Assembly: GCA_021730205.1 (NCBI GenBank)
Contig: CP072533.1
Span: 248,001-312,000 of the forward strand
Source of the DNA: Candidatus Ruthia sp. Cpac_8_S14
GTDB taxonomy: Bacteria > Pseudomonadota > Gammaproteobacteria > PS1 > Pseudothioglobaceae
Reading direction: 5' to 3'
DNA: 64,000 nt
Part shown: piece by piece, positions 55,620 to 63,789 of the stretch
Position numbering within the stretch: the first letter of the stretch is position 1
Layout: each line of letters opens with the position of its first letter
Position numbers and translations under genes: made by a program
The notes under the pieces: generated by a model
Told to the model about the DNA's origin: nothing
The model's input: only the letters and a program-made list of their open reading frames with translations
Database searches by the model: none

Positions 55620-56262
55620 TTATTTAGCACTTATGAAGTGTTTATTACTGCTGGTATATTCACTAAAAAAAGCCAAAGAAGCTAGTGAGGGAATTGCAAG
55701 TTTTGATAGATGCTTGGTCAGACCTAGAGAAGGGTTAGCACTTAAATTCAACTTGCAGTTGAATTTAAGCCTATTGATTGCTAATACCATTAGGGATATA
55801 CCTCTGTCTAGCCCGCCTAGAAAGAAAGATTCGTCAATACGAATACCCCATTTACGCATGGTGTGAATAACACGCTTGTGTGATGGTGCTGAGCGTGCGG
55901 TTACTAGGGCGGGTTCTGATTGGATTGTTTGCTGCTGGAAAGACAGACTGTATTTTTATGTAATGACATTAAAAAGTGTTTGAATGGTCCAGCTTTGAGT
56001 GCAATACTAGCTGAGTTTTTTCGTTTTCTGAAAAGGCTTCCAAGCCCTTTTCTTGAAAAATTCACTCTAATTCGTCTGAAAAAATAACGGCATCGCCATC
56101 AAAAACGATATGCAATTGAGTTTTGTGTGGTTTTTGTGAGCCAAAGCCGACGATTGATGTTGCTGAAAAACCTGATTCCAAGGCTTTTTGCACATCTTGA
56201 TAATTACTTGATAAGAATAAAGCTGCCTCAAATGCACCGAAGATTGTGCATTAGTGTGAAAA
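55620..56262 (-). pseudogene. 5'-nucleotidase (PF06189 type), broken
   Basis: The minus strand reads in order GAFEAALFLSSNYQDVQKAL, ESGFSATSIVGFGSQKPH, TQLHIVFDGDAVIFSDELE, a stop, IFQEKGLEAFSENE, then after frame changes GPFKHFL, ALVTARSAPSHKRVIHTMRK and WGIRIDESFFLGGLDRG. These are the conserved blocks of the PF06189 5'-nucleotidases (D-G-D-A-V-x-F-S-D, V-T-A-R-S-A-P-A-H-x-R-V-I). The C-terminal block with F-F-D-D-Q is not visible. At least two frameshifts and one stop occur. Upstream it is fused by deletion to a yqiB fragment. Confidence 0.85.
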
Positions 56263-56482
56263 CACCTGTGTGGGCAAACCTATCTTCTACAATAAGGTGT
56301 AAGTCGTTTTTGCTATTGTGCTTAATGACACAATCATCAGAGGTTTGCTTTAATAGTGGCATAAGTTTTAAAATTTCTTGATAGTTCAATTCAAACAACT
56401 GCGAAACTTGGGTGTAAGTTTTGGCTCTTGCTGATTGTATAAAGATTTTAAAAAATGTTGTTCTATATCCATTGTGTGTCAA
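56228..56482 (-). pseudogene. yqiB: YqiB (DUF1249) N-terminal fragment
   Basis: An open frame of 84 codons with TYTQVSQLFELNYQEILKLM, DLHLIVEDRFAHTGVFTLMH, matching the first half of DUF1249 proteins (E. coli YqiB is 140 residues, with E-x-N-F-x-x-L and L-x-I-V-E-x-x-x-Y-T-x-L). It breaks off where the nucleotidase relic begins, so the second half has been deleted. In E. coli, yqiB lies directly next to cpdA, exactly as here (its ATG overlaps the cpdA stop by 20 bases), which supports the assignment. Whether the fragment is translated is unknown. Confidence 0.7.
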
Positions 56483-57164
56483 TTGTTAGTTGTCCATTAT
56501 CATGCAGCGTGTAATGATTAAAGCCAATCCTAACTTCATTGTTAAATTGTAAAGCAGTTGATGGGCATGAAATAATTTTTACCCCCAATCTACTAAATTC
56601 AGCTGCTTGATGAGCATGACCAAATAGTATGGCTTGTATCTTGGGGTATTTATCAAGCACGTTAAACAATGCTTTTGGGTTTTCTAAAGATAATAAATCG
56701 TCCCAAGTGCTGTTCATTGGTACGATAGGGTGATGTAAGACAATGAGTATATATTTAGCAGTTGATTGTGTTAAACTAAAGTCCAGTTTTATGAGTTCAT
56801 CTTTTGTTAAAAATCCACTGGTTTTTGATTTTTGCACGGAATTTGTAGTGATAATTTCCCATTTTCCCAGTGTGAATTGGTTGGATAAATTTTTAGAAAA
56901 AATAGCATTTAGATTGTTATCAATATCATGATTGCCAGATATAACTAATAGCCTTGTTTGGACAGGAGAAAGTATTTGTTGTAAAGTTTTGTAAGAAGTA
57001 ATTGTACCATTGTGGGTAAGATCGCCACTAATTAATAAAACATCAATGTTGATGTTGATGATTCTACTGATAATTTTTTTTAAATTGACATGGGTATTAA
57101 CACCCATAGTATTTTTAAAATCATCAATATGGCAATCACTAATTTGAACAAAGCTATGGCTCAT
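56463..57164 (-). CDS. cpdA: cAMP phosphodiesterase CpdA-like metallophosphatase
   Basis: Class III cyclic-nucleotide phosphodiesterase with two metals. The 233-residue protein has all calcineurin-fold motifs: FVQISDCHID (D-x-H), LLISGDLTHNG (G-D), LLVISGNHDID (G-N-H-D), ILVLHHPIVP and ILFGHAHQAAEF (G-H-x-H). It overlaps alr by four bases and a yqiB fragment follows. Slightly shorter than E. coli CpdA (275). Whether cAMP signalling survives here cannot be told from the window; another phosphoester substrate is possible. Confidence 0.88.
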   Translation of the reverse strand: MSHSFVQISDCHIDDFKNTMGVNTHVNLKKIISRIININIDVLLISGDLTHNGTITSYKTLQQILSPVQTRLLVISGNHDIDNNLNAIFSKNLSNQFTLGKWEIITTNSVQKSKTSGFLTKDELIKLDFSLTQSTAKYILIVLHHPIVPMNSTWDDLLSLENPKALFNVLDKYPKIQAILFGHAHQAAEFSRLGVKIISCPSTALQFNNEVRIGFNHYTLHDNGQLTIDTQWI

Positions 57165-58210
57165 ATGGTTTTGATAAAGGTAACTCGGGAGCTAACACTT
57201 GTTAGTAGTTCATAAGCAATAGTAGCACTGCATTTTGCAATGGTTTCGATGCGTAATTGCTGATTACCCCAAAGAATCGCATTATCTCCAATACTGGCAT
57301 TAATATTGCTTATATCAACGCAAATTAAATCCATCGATACGCGACCAATAAGTGGACATAAGGTGTTATTAATTAGTACAGGTGTACCATTTTTAGCATG
57401 GCGCGGGTAGCCATCACCATAGCCAATGCCGATAGTTGCTATGGTTGTTGGTTTGTCGGCTGTCCAAGTAGCACTATAGCCAACTGAATCACCAGTTTTG
57501 ATGGTTTTAATTGACATAATTGGCGCTGATAGTTGCATAACTGGTTTAAGATTGTGATTAATAATGTCAAAAGGAGAAACACCATACAACATAATGCCAG
57601 GGCGAACATAGTCAAAATGTGAGGTTGAATTTGACAAAATTGCAGCAGAATTTGCTATTGAACGTTTGACGGCGGCGTGCGTTGATTTTTTAAACTCAAA
57701 GAGCTGGGATTGATTCATTGGGTGGTTAATTTCATCAGCACAAGCGAAATGGCTCATGACACATTGGATATTGATCAGCGGGTTGTTTTCTAGTAACTTT
57801 ATACAGTGTTTGTATTCATTGGTAGACAAGCCCAATCGATTCATACCTGTGTTAATTTTTATCCAAATATCTATAGCTTGTTTGGTGTTATTAATAATGG
57901 ACAGTTGGGTTTTATGGTGTATAACAACTTGGCAATTTAGTTTAATGGCTTGTTGTAGTTCTTGGTCTTTAATGACGCCTGATAGAAGTAAAATTGGCCG
58001 ATTTGTTGTTTTGCGTAATTCTTCTGCTTCCAAGATTTCGCTAACACCTAACAAATCAGAATGATTAATAATTGGATCAACTAAATCAATATGATGGCCA
58101 TAAGCATTGGCTTTCACCATGGAAACTACCCTAGCATTAGGCGCATTCTTTTTTACAACTGAAAGATTGTGTTTTAATGCTGATTGAGAAATTGAGGCAA
58201 TGGCGTGCAT
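57161..58210 (-). CDS. alr: Alanine racemase
   Basis: PLP enzyme converting L- to D-alanine for peptidoglycan. The 349-residue protein has the PLP lysine in VVSMVKANAYGHHIDLV (near residue 34), the SNSAAILS region, RPGIMLYGVSPF, the catalytic tyrosine region SVGYSATW and IGIGYGDGYPRHAKNG, and GRVSMDLICVD. Slightly short of E. coli Alr (359). It lies between dnaB (15-base gap) and cpdA in a long minus-strand run. D-alanine supply indicates that peptidoglycan synthesis continues despite the broken PBP gene at 61014. Confidence 0.95.
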   Translation of the reverse strand: MHAIASISQSALKHNLSVVKKNAPNARVVSMVKANAYGHHIDLVDPIINHSDLLGVSEILEAEELRKTTNRPILLLSGVIKDQELQQAIKLNCQVVIHHKTQLSIINNTKQAIDIWIKINTGMNRLGLSTNEYKHCIKLLENNPLINIQCVMSHFACADEINHPMNQSQLFEFKKSTHAAVKRSIANSAAILSNSTSHFDYVRPGIMLYGVSPFDIINHNLKPVMQLSAPIMSIKTIKTGDSVGYSATWTADKPTTIATIGIGYGDGYPRHAKNGTPVLINNTLCPLIGRVSMDLICVDISNINASIGDNAILWGNQQLRIETIAKCSATIAYELLTSVSSRVTFIKTI

Positions 58211-58225
58211 GGGTAATATTTTTCA

Positions 58226-59671
58226 TTAAAAAGGCTCTTGCTCAAAATTAGCTATATTATGTGCATAAACTGTGTCTATCTGCTCATCAACTATGCCGTG
58301 AAATTGGTCTTCGTTGGCTAAATCTTCAAATCGTGCATATTCGCCAATAAAAGCTAAATTGATTGTACCAGTAGCACCGTTCCTATGCTTGACAATTTTT
58401 AAATCTGCTTTACCGACCTCTTCTGGATTGGAATAGGTGTCATCATGATATTGTTGGTCGCGATAGATAAAACCAATAATATCAGCATCTTGTTCAATTG
58501 AACCTGATTCGCGTAAATCAGACATCTGTGGCATACGACCTTTACCAGCCTTAGGGCGTGATTCAACAGCGCGGTTAAGTTGTGACAAAGCAAGTACGGG
58601 TACGTTAATTTCTTTGGCTAAGGCTTTAAGAGAGCGGGAAATTTCAGAAATTTCTTGCACCCTATTTTCACTCTTTCCATGTACGGTCATCAGTTGTAAG
58701 TAATCTACCATAATTAGTGCCAAGTCAGGATATTGGCGTTTTAGTCGCCGACATTTTGCGCGAATTTCTGTTGGTGTAATGGAAGGGGTTTCATCAATAA
58801 GAACCGTGGATTTTTCCAAGGCTAATACGGCATGATTAAAGCTACTCCAGTCAGTTTCAGTCATGGTATTGCGTAGTTTTGAGCCTTCAATATGGCCAAA
58901 TGATGAAATTACACGCATTACTAACTGTTCGGTTGGCATCTCTAAACTAAATATTGCAACTGGTTTAGGCTTTTTAGCAGTAATAGCAACGTGCTCAATA
59001 ATGTTCATTGAAAGAGCAGTTTTACCCATAGAGGGGCGTCCAGCAATGATAATTAAATCGCCATTTTGCAAGCCAGAAGTTAATTTATCTAATCCGCTAA
59101 AGCCAGTCTCTAAACCACTTATGCCGCTAGATTCTTGCATTTCGTGTACGTGACTGACAACATCTTTAATAATGTCTTTTACATTGGTAATGTCTTGTCT
59201 TCCACGAGTCACTTGCTCGGCAATTTCAAATATTTTTTTCTCAGAAAGGTCAATAAGCTCTTGAACTTCAATTTCTTTTGGATGATAGGCAGTGTCAGCA
59301 ATTTCGTGACTAACAACAATTAGTTGACGATAAACAGATAACTCACGTACGTGTTTAGCATAGGCTTCAATGTTAGAAATGCTAGGAGTGTTTTCAGCAA
59401 TTTGAGCTAAATAGATAAAGCCACCAATGGTTTTTTCAGAGCCTGTTTTTTTAACTTGCTCTTTAACTGTGAGAATGTCAGCAGGTTGGTTGTGTTGCAA
59501 TAGGATGGTAATGGCATTAAAAATCATTCTATGCGGGGCATTGTAAAAGTCTGCCTCGGTTAAAATATCTGCAATGCGATCCCATGCCTCATTGTGTAGC
59601 AATAAGCCACCTAAAACAGATTGTTCTGATTCGATTGAATTGGGCGGTATTTTGGTGTTTTTGATATCCAT
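58226..59671 (-). CDS. dnaB: Replicative DNA helicase DnaB
   Basis: Hexameric helicase that unwinds DNA at the replication fork. The 481-residue protein has the N-terminal domain (PPNSIESEQSVLGGLLLHNE) and a RecA-fold helicase with Walker A (IIAGRPSMGKTALSMNI, near residue 210), Walker B (LALIMVDYLQLMTVHG), H4 loop (LSQLNRAVESRPKAGKGRMP) and MSDLRESGSIEQDADII. It lies downstream of rpsF-rpsR-rplI and upstream of alr, the common gammaproteobacterial arrangement. A hairpin at 59732-59747 is in the gap to rplI. Confidence 0.97.
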   Translation of the reverse strand: MDIKNTKIPPNSIESEQSVLGGLLLHNEAWDRIADILTEADFYNAPHRMIFNAITILLQHNQPADILTVKEQVKKTGSEKTIGGFIYLAQIAENTPSISNIEAYAKHVRELSVYRQLIVVSHEIADTAYHPKEIEVQELIDLSEKKIFEIAEQVTRGRQDITNVKDIIKDVVSHVHEMQESSGISGLETGFSGLDKLTSGLQNGDLIIIAGRPSMGKTALSMNIIEHVAITAKKPKPVAIFSLEMPTEQLVMRVISSFGHIEGSKLRNTMTETDWSSFNHAVLALEKSTVLIDETPSITPTEIRAKCRRLKRQYPDLALIMVDYLQLMTVHGKSENRVQEISEISRSLKALAKEINVPVLALSQLNRAVESRPKAGKGRMPQMSDLRESGSIEQDADIIGFIYRDQQYHDDTYSNPEEVGKADLKIVKHRNGATGTINLAFIGEYARFEDLANEDQFHGIVDEQIDTVYAHNIANFEQEPF

Positions 59672-59731
59672 TGGCTTTTAAAAGCACTTTTTAGAGAATT
59701 AAGAACCCTCGTTAAAGGGTTTTTTTGATTT

Positions 59732-59753
59732 TAACGCACAATGAACAATGAGT
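59732..59753. repeat. Hairpin between rplI and dnaB
   Basis: Plus-strand ACCCT-CGTTA-AAGGGTT followed by seven T looks like an intrinsic terminator for plus-strand transcripts, although no plus-strand gene lies upstream. On the minus strand, which carries rplI and dnaB, the hairpin forms but lacks a following U run, so it should not stop the operon transcript. It could block antisense transcription or mark an RNA-processing site between ribosomal-protein and dnaB messages. Confidence 0.45.
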
Positions 59754-59769
59754 TGGCTTTTTGTGCTTC

Positions 59770-60213
59770 TTAAGAGGCATTAATAGCAACTTTAATATTC
59801 ACTGTAATATCTGTATGCAAATCAACACTGATTTCATATTCACCTGTATAGCGAATTGCCTCAGACATATTGATATTGCGTCTTTCAATTTCAAAACCAC
59901 TTGATGCCAGGCTTATTTGAATATTGGCGGTATTGATAGAGCCAAACAATTTGCCCTCTTCATCTGCATGGGCTTGAATGATACAAACAGTACCTGTCAT
60001 CTTAGCCTCAACTGCTTGTGCATTTTTAAGTGTTTCAGCTGCTTTAGCTTGAAGTTCGGACTTAATTAATTCAAATTCAGCCAAGTTTGTTTTAGTTGCA
60101 GGCTTAACTTTATTTTTAGGAATTAAAAAGTTACGAGCATAACCCGCTTTAACATTGGATAAATCACCTAAGTTGCCTAATTTTTGGATTTTTTCTAATA
60201 AAATTACTTGCAT
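59770..60213 (-). CDS. rplI: 50S ribosomal protein L9
   Basis: Binds 23S rRNA near the base of the L1 stalk. The 147-residue protein starts MQVILLEKIQKLGNLGDLSN, then VKAGYARNFLIPKNKVKPAT, the typical L9 N-terminal domain, followed by the long helix and a C-terminal domain with LFGSINTANI. It is the third gene of rpsF-rpsR-rplI, nine bases after rpsR. No anomalies. Confidence 0.97.
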   Translation of the reverse strand: MQVILLEKIQKLGNLGDLSNVKAGYARNFLIPKNKVKPATKTNLAEFELIKSELQAKAAETLKNAQAVEAKMTGTVCIIQAHADEEGKLFGSINTANIQISLASSGFEIERRNINMSEAIRYTGEYEISVDLHTDITVNIKVAINAS

Positions 60214-60222
60214 GGTAGACTC

Positions 60223-60477
60223 CTATTTCTTGTGTTTGTCAGTGTAAGGAATAAGGGCTAAAAATCTAGCTCTTTTAATGGCGGTTGTTAGTTGACGTTG
60301 AAATTTAGCACTGGTGCCTGTCATTCTTGATGGTGTGATTTTTCCACTTTCATTAATATTTTTAAGTAGTGTATTAACATCTTTATAATCAATTCTTTTA
60401 ATGCCTGCTGCCGTAAAACGACAAAAAGTGTTGATTTTAATTTGAGGTCTGCGTTTTCTTTTTACTTGCTTGGCCAT
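60223..60477 (-). CDS. rpsR: 30S ribosomal protein S18
   Basis: Small-subunit protein forming a dimer with S6. The 84-residue protein has the basic N-terminus [19 protein letters not shown] and [19 protein letters not shown], then [20 protein letters not shown] and [12 protein letters not shown], the complete S18 signature. It shares one base with rpsF. S6 and S18 together are known to bind the leader of their own mRNA in many bacteria, which may apply to the hairpin upstream of rpsF. Confidence 0.97.
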   Translation of the reverse strand: MAKQVKRKRRPQIKINTFCRFTAAGIKRIDYKDVNTLLKNINESGKITPSRMTGTSAKFQRQLTTAIKRARFLALIPYTDKHKK

Positions 60478-60818
60478 TATGATCTCCCCTTTTCTTTGTC
60501 TTTATTAACCATCATGATTGAGGGTGTGGTGATTGCTTTATCTTCAGAAATTATTAAATTTCGAAGAATAGCATCGTTAAAACGGAAATTATAATTAAGC
60601 TTATCAAGCACCTCTTGGTCGCACTCAATGTTCATCATTAAGTAATGTGCTTTATAAATTTTTTTGATTGGATAAGCTAAATGTTTACGCCCCCAGTCTT
60701 CTTTTCTGTGAATTTTACCACCACCAGCGGTGACGATTTCTTTGTAGTTGTCCATCATTGTGCCTACCTGAGCTGACTGGTCAGGATGGACAATCAGTGT
60801 AATCTCATAATGTCTCAT
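60477..60818 (-). CDS. rpsF: 30S ribosomal protein S6
   Basis: Small-subunit protein, partner of S18. The 113-residue protein begins [20 protein letters not shown], with [20 protein letters not shown] and [18 protein letters not shown] strong AAGGAGG lies seven bases upstream of its ATG. It heads the minus-strand operon rpsF-rpsR-rplI-dnaB-alr-cpdA. The C-terminal tail is short, without the polyglutamate target seen in E. coli. Confidence 0.97.
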   Translation of the reverse strand: MRHYEITLIVHPDQSAQVGTMMDNYKEIVTAGGGKIHRKEDWGRKHLAYPIKKIYKAHYLMMNIECDQEVLDKLNYNFRFNDAILRNLIISEDKAITTPSIMMVNKDKEKGRS

Positions 60819-60848
60819 GAGTTGTACCTCCTTATGGTTATTATAGTA

Positions 60849-60880
60849 GCTTGGAACGTCGCGTTCTCAAGCAAGGAACG
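60849..60880 (-). promoter_or_regulatory. Leader RNA hairpin upstream of rpsF
   Basis: In the rpsF 5' region GCTTG-A-GAACG-CGA-CGTTC-CAAGC (minus strand, 60872-60849) forms a ten-pair stem with a bulged A. An upstream CGTTC (60880-60876, within CCCGTTCC) can pair with the same GAACG, so two hairpins are mutually exclusive. This is where S6:S18 autoregulatory leaders, which include a CCG element, occur. Exact consensus agreement was not verified. Confidence 0.45.
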
Positions 60881-60886
60881 GGATAT

Positions 60887-60913
60887 TTTATACTAGTTAT
60901 TTGTTTTTAACAA
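60887..60913 (-). promoter_or_regulatory. Putative sigma-70 promoter of the rpsF operon
   Basis: On the minus strand TTGTTA (60913-60908) and TATAAA (60892-60887) are spaced by 15 bases, slightly short of the optimum. Transcription would start near 60880, giving a 60-base leader that begins at the hairpin described for rpsF. It is the only good promoter-like pair in the gap to the PBP relic. Confidence 0.45.
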
Positions 60914-61013
60914 TTGTTTAACGGTGGTATGTATTGTATGAAAAAAATCTTTTACGGATGGATTTTGTTTAAATTCAGTTAAAATTTTATTACCTTATTT
61001 TTTTTAAGCAGCT

Positions 61014-61596
61014 AACCATTGTTAAATTTTTCATCACTTTAACTTTGCTAAGTGTGGTGATTTTTGCTGTGTATTTAAACCATTTAAGTCAGTTACTTGA
61101 TGATGTATTTTCTTACAAGGCAAGCCGTAGATGCTTTAAGTTTTGAGCAATAATCTAAAGTGATGGTTAATATGTTTTTACTGGTGGAGGGGCTAATCAT
61201 TTTTTGAACATTCTGATGCAGATTTCAAAGAAATCATCAGAGTTGCTCGTGATTACACATTTTATGATAAGCCACTTCGCGGGACAAGTGCCATAACGAT
61301 GCAGTTAATTAAGAATATCTTGTTAAACTAGAGAGAAAAGTTTTGGGCGAAAAGTCAAAGAAGCATTAATGGCATTATTATTGAAGCATTTATTTGATAA
61401 AAAAATCCATACTTACATTGTTACATGAATACTCTGTATTTAGGTCAAAAAAGGCAATACGAGTATTAATGCTCTTACCAATGTTACTCGGTTTTATTTT
61501 AATAAAGAGCTGGCATTGTTATCATTAAAAGAAATGGCTACGCTTGTGGCTTTGGTTAAAGGTCCTGATTATTACCCATTCAGTTAGACATTCGTT
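61014..61596 (+). pseudogene. Bifunctional penicillin-binding protein (PBP1-type) glycosyltransferase relic
   Basis: A class A PBP/transglycosylase that polymerises lipid II. The plus strand reads IVKFFITLTLLSVVIFAVYL (membrane anchor), DFKEIIRVARDYTFYDKPLR, GTSAITMQLIKNILLN (the G-x-S-T-I-T-Q-Q-L-x-K-N box, with T-M-Q-L), a stop, then YMNTLYLGQ (Y-L-N-x-x-Y-L-G) and ELALLSLKEMATLVALVKGP, followed by DYYPFS. Many frame changes separate them. The transpeptidase domain is absent, so the ancestor was either monofunctional MtgA or a truncated PBP. The E-D-x-x-F-x-x-H box is blurred (EHSD). Confidence 0.82.
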
Positions 61597-61667
61597 AAGA
61601 CTACTTAAATGTAAGTAATTGGTTTTATCTATCTACCATAAGTTTGAGAAAATTGTAAAATTGTAAA

Positions 61668-62327
61668 ATGATGAATTTATTAGCAATTGATACGTGTACT
61701 GATACGTGCTCAGTGAGTCTTCATACTCAAGGTAAAATATTTTCTCGTTTTGTTCAAGGTGTGGAGAAAAATTCAGGTTTAATATTGTCACTTTGTGATG
61801 AGGTTTTTAAAACCAGTCAATTATCACCATCTACTTTGAGTGGTATTATTTACACCAAAGGCCCTGGTGCTTTTACAGGGGTTAGGATGTGCATTAGTGT
61901 GGTTCAGGGTATATCATTGGCACATAATATTCCTACAATGGGTCTTTCAACACTTGAGCTGCTTGGATTTGGTGCGTTTAAAAAATACAATACCAACAAG
62001 ATTGCCATTGCGCTTGACGCGCGTATGAGTGAGGTATATTGGGGTATTTATCAAAACCAAGTTTTATCTAAAGAAAGTTTACAAAAGCCTAATGAGGTGG
62101 ACACACTTGAAAAAGGTTTTATTGGTGTGGGTAGTGGATGGGGTGCTTATGAAAATGAACTTATTCAACAAACGGGCATTGATACTTATATTGCTGATTT
62201 TTATCCAAAGGCTGAAAACCTTATAGCGCTTTACTTAACCCATGTTAACAAAAACATCAATTTTAGCAAAAAGTTAGCATTGCCAACTTATTTACGTAAT
62301 AATGTTGCACATAAGTTGCTAAAATAA
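61668..62327 (+). CDS. tsaB: tRNA threonylcarbamoyladenosine biosynthesis protein TsaB
   Basis: Inactive ASKHA-fold partner of TsaD in t6A37 modification of tRNAs reading ANN codons. The 219-residue protein has NLLAIDTCTDTCSVSL at the N-terminus (the second ATG at 61671 would also fit), IIYTKGPGAFTGVRMCISVV and IAIALDARMSEVYWGIYQ. It lies alone, with the decayed PBP gene upstream and ccmC 125 bases downstream. Confidence 0.92.
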   Translation: MMNLLAIDTCTDTCSVSLHTQGKIFSRFVQGVEKNSGLILSLCDEVFKTSQLSPSTLSGIIYTKGPGAFTGVRMCISVVQGISLAHNIPTMGLSTLELLGFGAFKKYNTNKIAIALDARMSEVYWGIYQNQVLSKESLQKPNEVDTLEKGFIGVGSGWGAYENELIQQTGIDTYIADFYPKAENLIALYLTHVNKNINFSKKLALPTYLRNNVAHKLLK

Positions 62328-62452
62328 TGCGTTTTATAAGTTAAGATATTTGTATAAATATGAAAAATAATCAAGTTAGTGAAAATTATCATAATCATCC
62401 CTACCTATTTATACAAAGGTCTCAAGTTTAAATATATTAACAGGACTGGTCT

Positions 62453-63190
62453 ATGTGGAAATGGATTCAAGCGTTTGCTTCGCCTAAAAACTTTTACCAA
62501 ATTAGTCAAAAAATTATTCCTTGGTTTTTATTTCCTTTTATTGTTTTAACATTGGTGGGTTTATACTGGGGATTGATTGTTGCGCCCATTGATTACCAGC
62601 AAGGTGAGAGTTATCGCATTATGTTTATTCATCTACCTGCTGCATGGATGAGTATGTTTATTTATTTGGTGTTGGCGATTTCAGGCGGTATTGGTCTGAT
62701 TTGGCAAATTAAATTAGCATATGTGGTTGCTAAGGTATCAGCACCCATTGGGGCGGCGTTTACCTTTCTAGCTTTGGTTACTGGTGCAGTTTGGGGCAAA
62801 CCGATGTGGGGCACTTGGTGGGTGTGGGACGCACGTTTAACCTCAGAGTTAATTTTGCTGTTTTTATATTTGGCTTATATGTCACTCAACAATGCATTTG
62901 ATAATCCTAAAACTGCATCTAAGGCCTCTTCAGTGTTGGCTATTGTGGGTTTGGTTAATTTGCCCATTATTCATTATTCGGTTAAGTGGTGGAATACCTT
63001 ACACCAAGGTGCGTCAGTCAGTGTCAATAAAGTAGCCATTCAAGATGCTGATATGTTGATTGCACTATTATTAATGGGCATGGCATTTAAGTTTTTATAT
63101 GGCACACTTATGTTAATGAGGGCTAGAGATGAGGTGTTGGTGACAGAGCAAAACTCTAGCTGGGTTAAAAAAATAATTATGGAGCAATAG
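62453..63190 (+). CDS. ccmC: Heme exporter/handling protein CcmC
   Basis: Inner-membrane protein that presents heme to CcmE in cytochrome c maturation system I. The 245-residue protein has six membrane helices and the tryptophan-rich WWD motif GKPMWGTWWVWDARLTSELI (near residue 122), with flanking periplasmic histidines (FIHLPAAWM near 60 and IIHYSVKWWNTLHQG near 180). It starts ccmC-D-E-G. The usual ccmA-ccmB genes upstream are missing and tsaB stands in their place. Confidence 0.95.
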   Translation: MWKWIQAFASPKNFYQISQKIIPWFLFPFIVLTLVGLYWGLIVAPIDYQQGESYRIMFIHLPAAWMSMFIYLVLAISGGIGLIWQIKLAYVVAKVSAPIGAAFTFLALVTGAVWGKPMWGTWWVWDARLTSELILLFLYLAYMSLNNAFDNPKTASKASSVLAIVGLVNLPIIHYSVKWWNTLHQGASVSVNKVAIQDADMLIALLLMGMAFKFLYGTLMLMRARDEVLVTEQNSSWVKKIIMEQ

Positions 63191-63193
63191 ACA

Positions 63194-63364
63194 GTGACCT
63201 TAGCAGAATATTTTTCTTTTCTTCCGTATGGAAAGTATGCTTTTTATATTTGGTTTTCTTATTTGACGACCTTAATTGTGATTGCAACTTTATTTATACG
63301 CACTCGTTCTATCCATAAAAATGCAATCAAACAGTTGCACGTTAAATATTTAAGAGAGAGATGA
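63194..63364 (+). CDS. ccmD: Heme exporter subunit CcmD
   Basis: Small membrane protein that helps release holo-CcmE from the CcmABC complex. GTG 63194, three bases after ccmC, opens 56 residues: TLAEYFSFLPYGKYAFYIWF, SYLTTLIVIATLFIRTRSIH, then a basic tail (HVKYLRER). One membrane helix with an F-x-x-Y-G-x-Y-x-x-Y-I-W N-terminal signature and a positive C-terminus is typical of CcmD. The stop overlaps the ccmE ATG by four bases. Confidence 0.9.
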   Translation: MTLAEYFSFLPYGKYAFYIWFSYLTTLIVIATLFIRTRSIHKNAIKQLHVKYLRER

Positions 63365-63789
63365 TCGTGACAAAACGACAAAATAGAATGACACTAGTTG
63401 CTTTACTGGTAATAGGTGTGAGCTTGGCAGGTTATTTAGGCTTAAAAGCCTTTAACGAAAATTTACTATACTTTTTTTCTCCTACTGATGTCACCGAAGG
63501 CAAGATCCCAAAAGGTAAAGGTTTTCGTCTAGGTGGTATGGTTGCTAAGGGCAGTGTTAAGCGTGATGGTATTAAAGTTATGTTTGACATCACTGATTAT
63601 GCCAACACTTTTCGTATTAGTTATTCGGGAATTTTGCCTGATTTATTTAAAGAGGGTCAGGGTATTATTACGACTGGTTCTTTAGTTAACGGTGTTTTCA
63701 TGGCAACTGAAGTACTTGCCAAACATGATGAAAACTATATGCCACCAGAAGTGGCTGATGCACTGGAAAAAGCCAAAAACAAACAATGA
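63361..63789 (+). CDS. ccmE: Heme chaperone CcmE
   Basis: Periplasmic-facing chaperone that binds heme covalently and passes it to CcmF. The 142-residue protein has an N-terminal anchor (MTLVALLVIGVSLAGYLGL, residues 10-28), FRLGGMVAKGSVKRDG and EVLAKHDENYMPPEVADAL, where the histidine of KHDENY is the covalent heme-binding residue. It overlaps ccmD and ccmG by four bases each (ATGA), so the set is co-translated. Confidence 0.96.
   Translation: MIVTKRQNRMTLVALLVIGVSLAGYLGLKAFNENLLYFFSPTDVTEGKIPKGKGFRLGGMVAKGSVKRDGIKVMFDITDYANTFRISYSGILPDLFKEGQGIITTGSLVNGVFMATEVLAKHDENYMPPEVADALEKAKNKQ

Noticed and set aside
59700..59753. Terminator of the rplI transcript
   Set aside because: The T run follows the hairpin only on the plus strand, whereas rplI and dnaB are on the minus strand. 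It is listed only as a hairpin.
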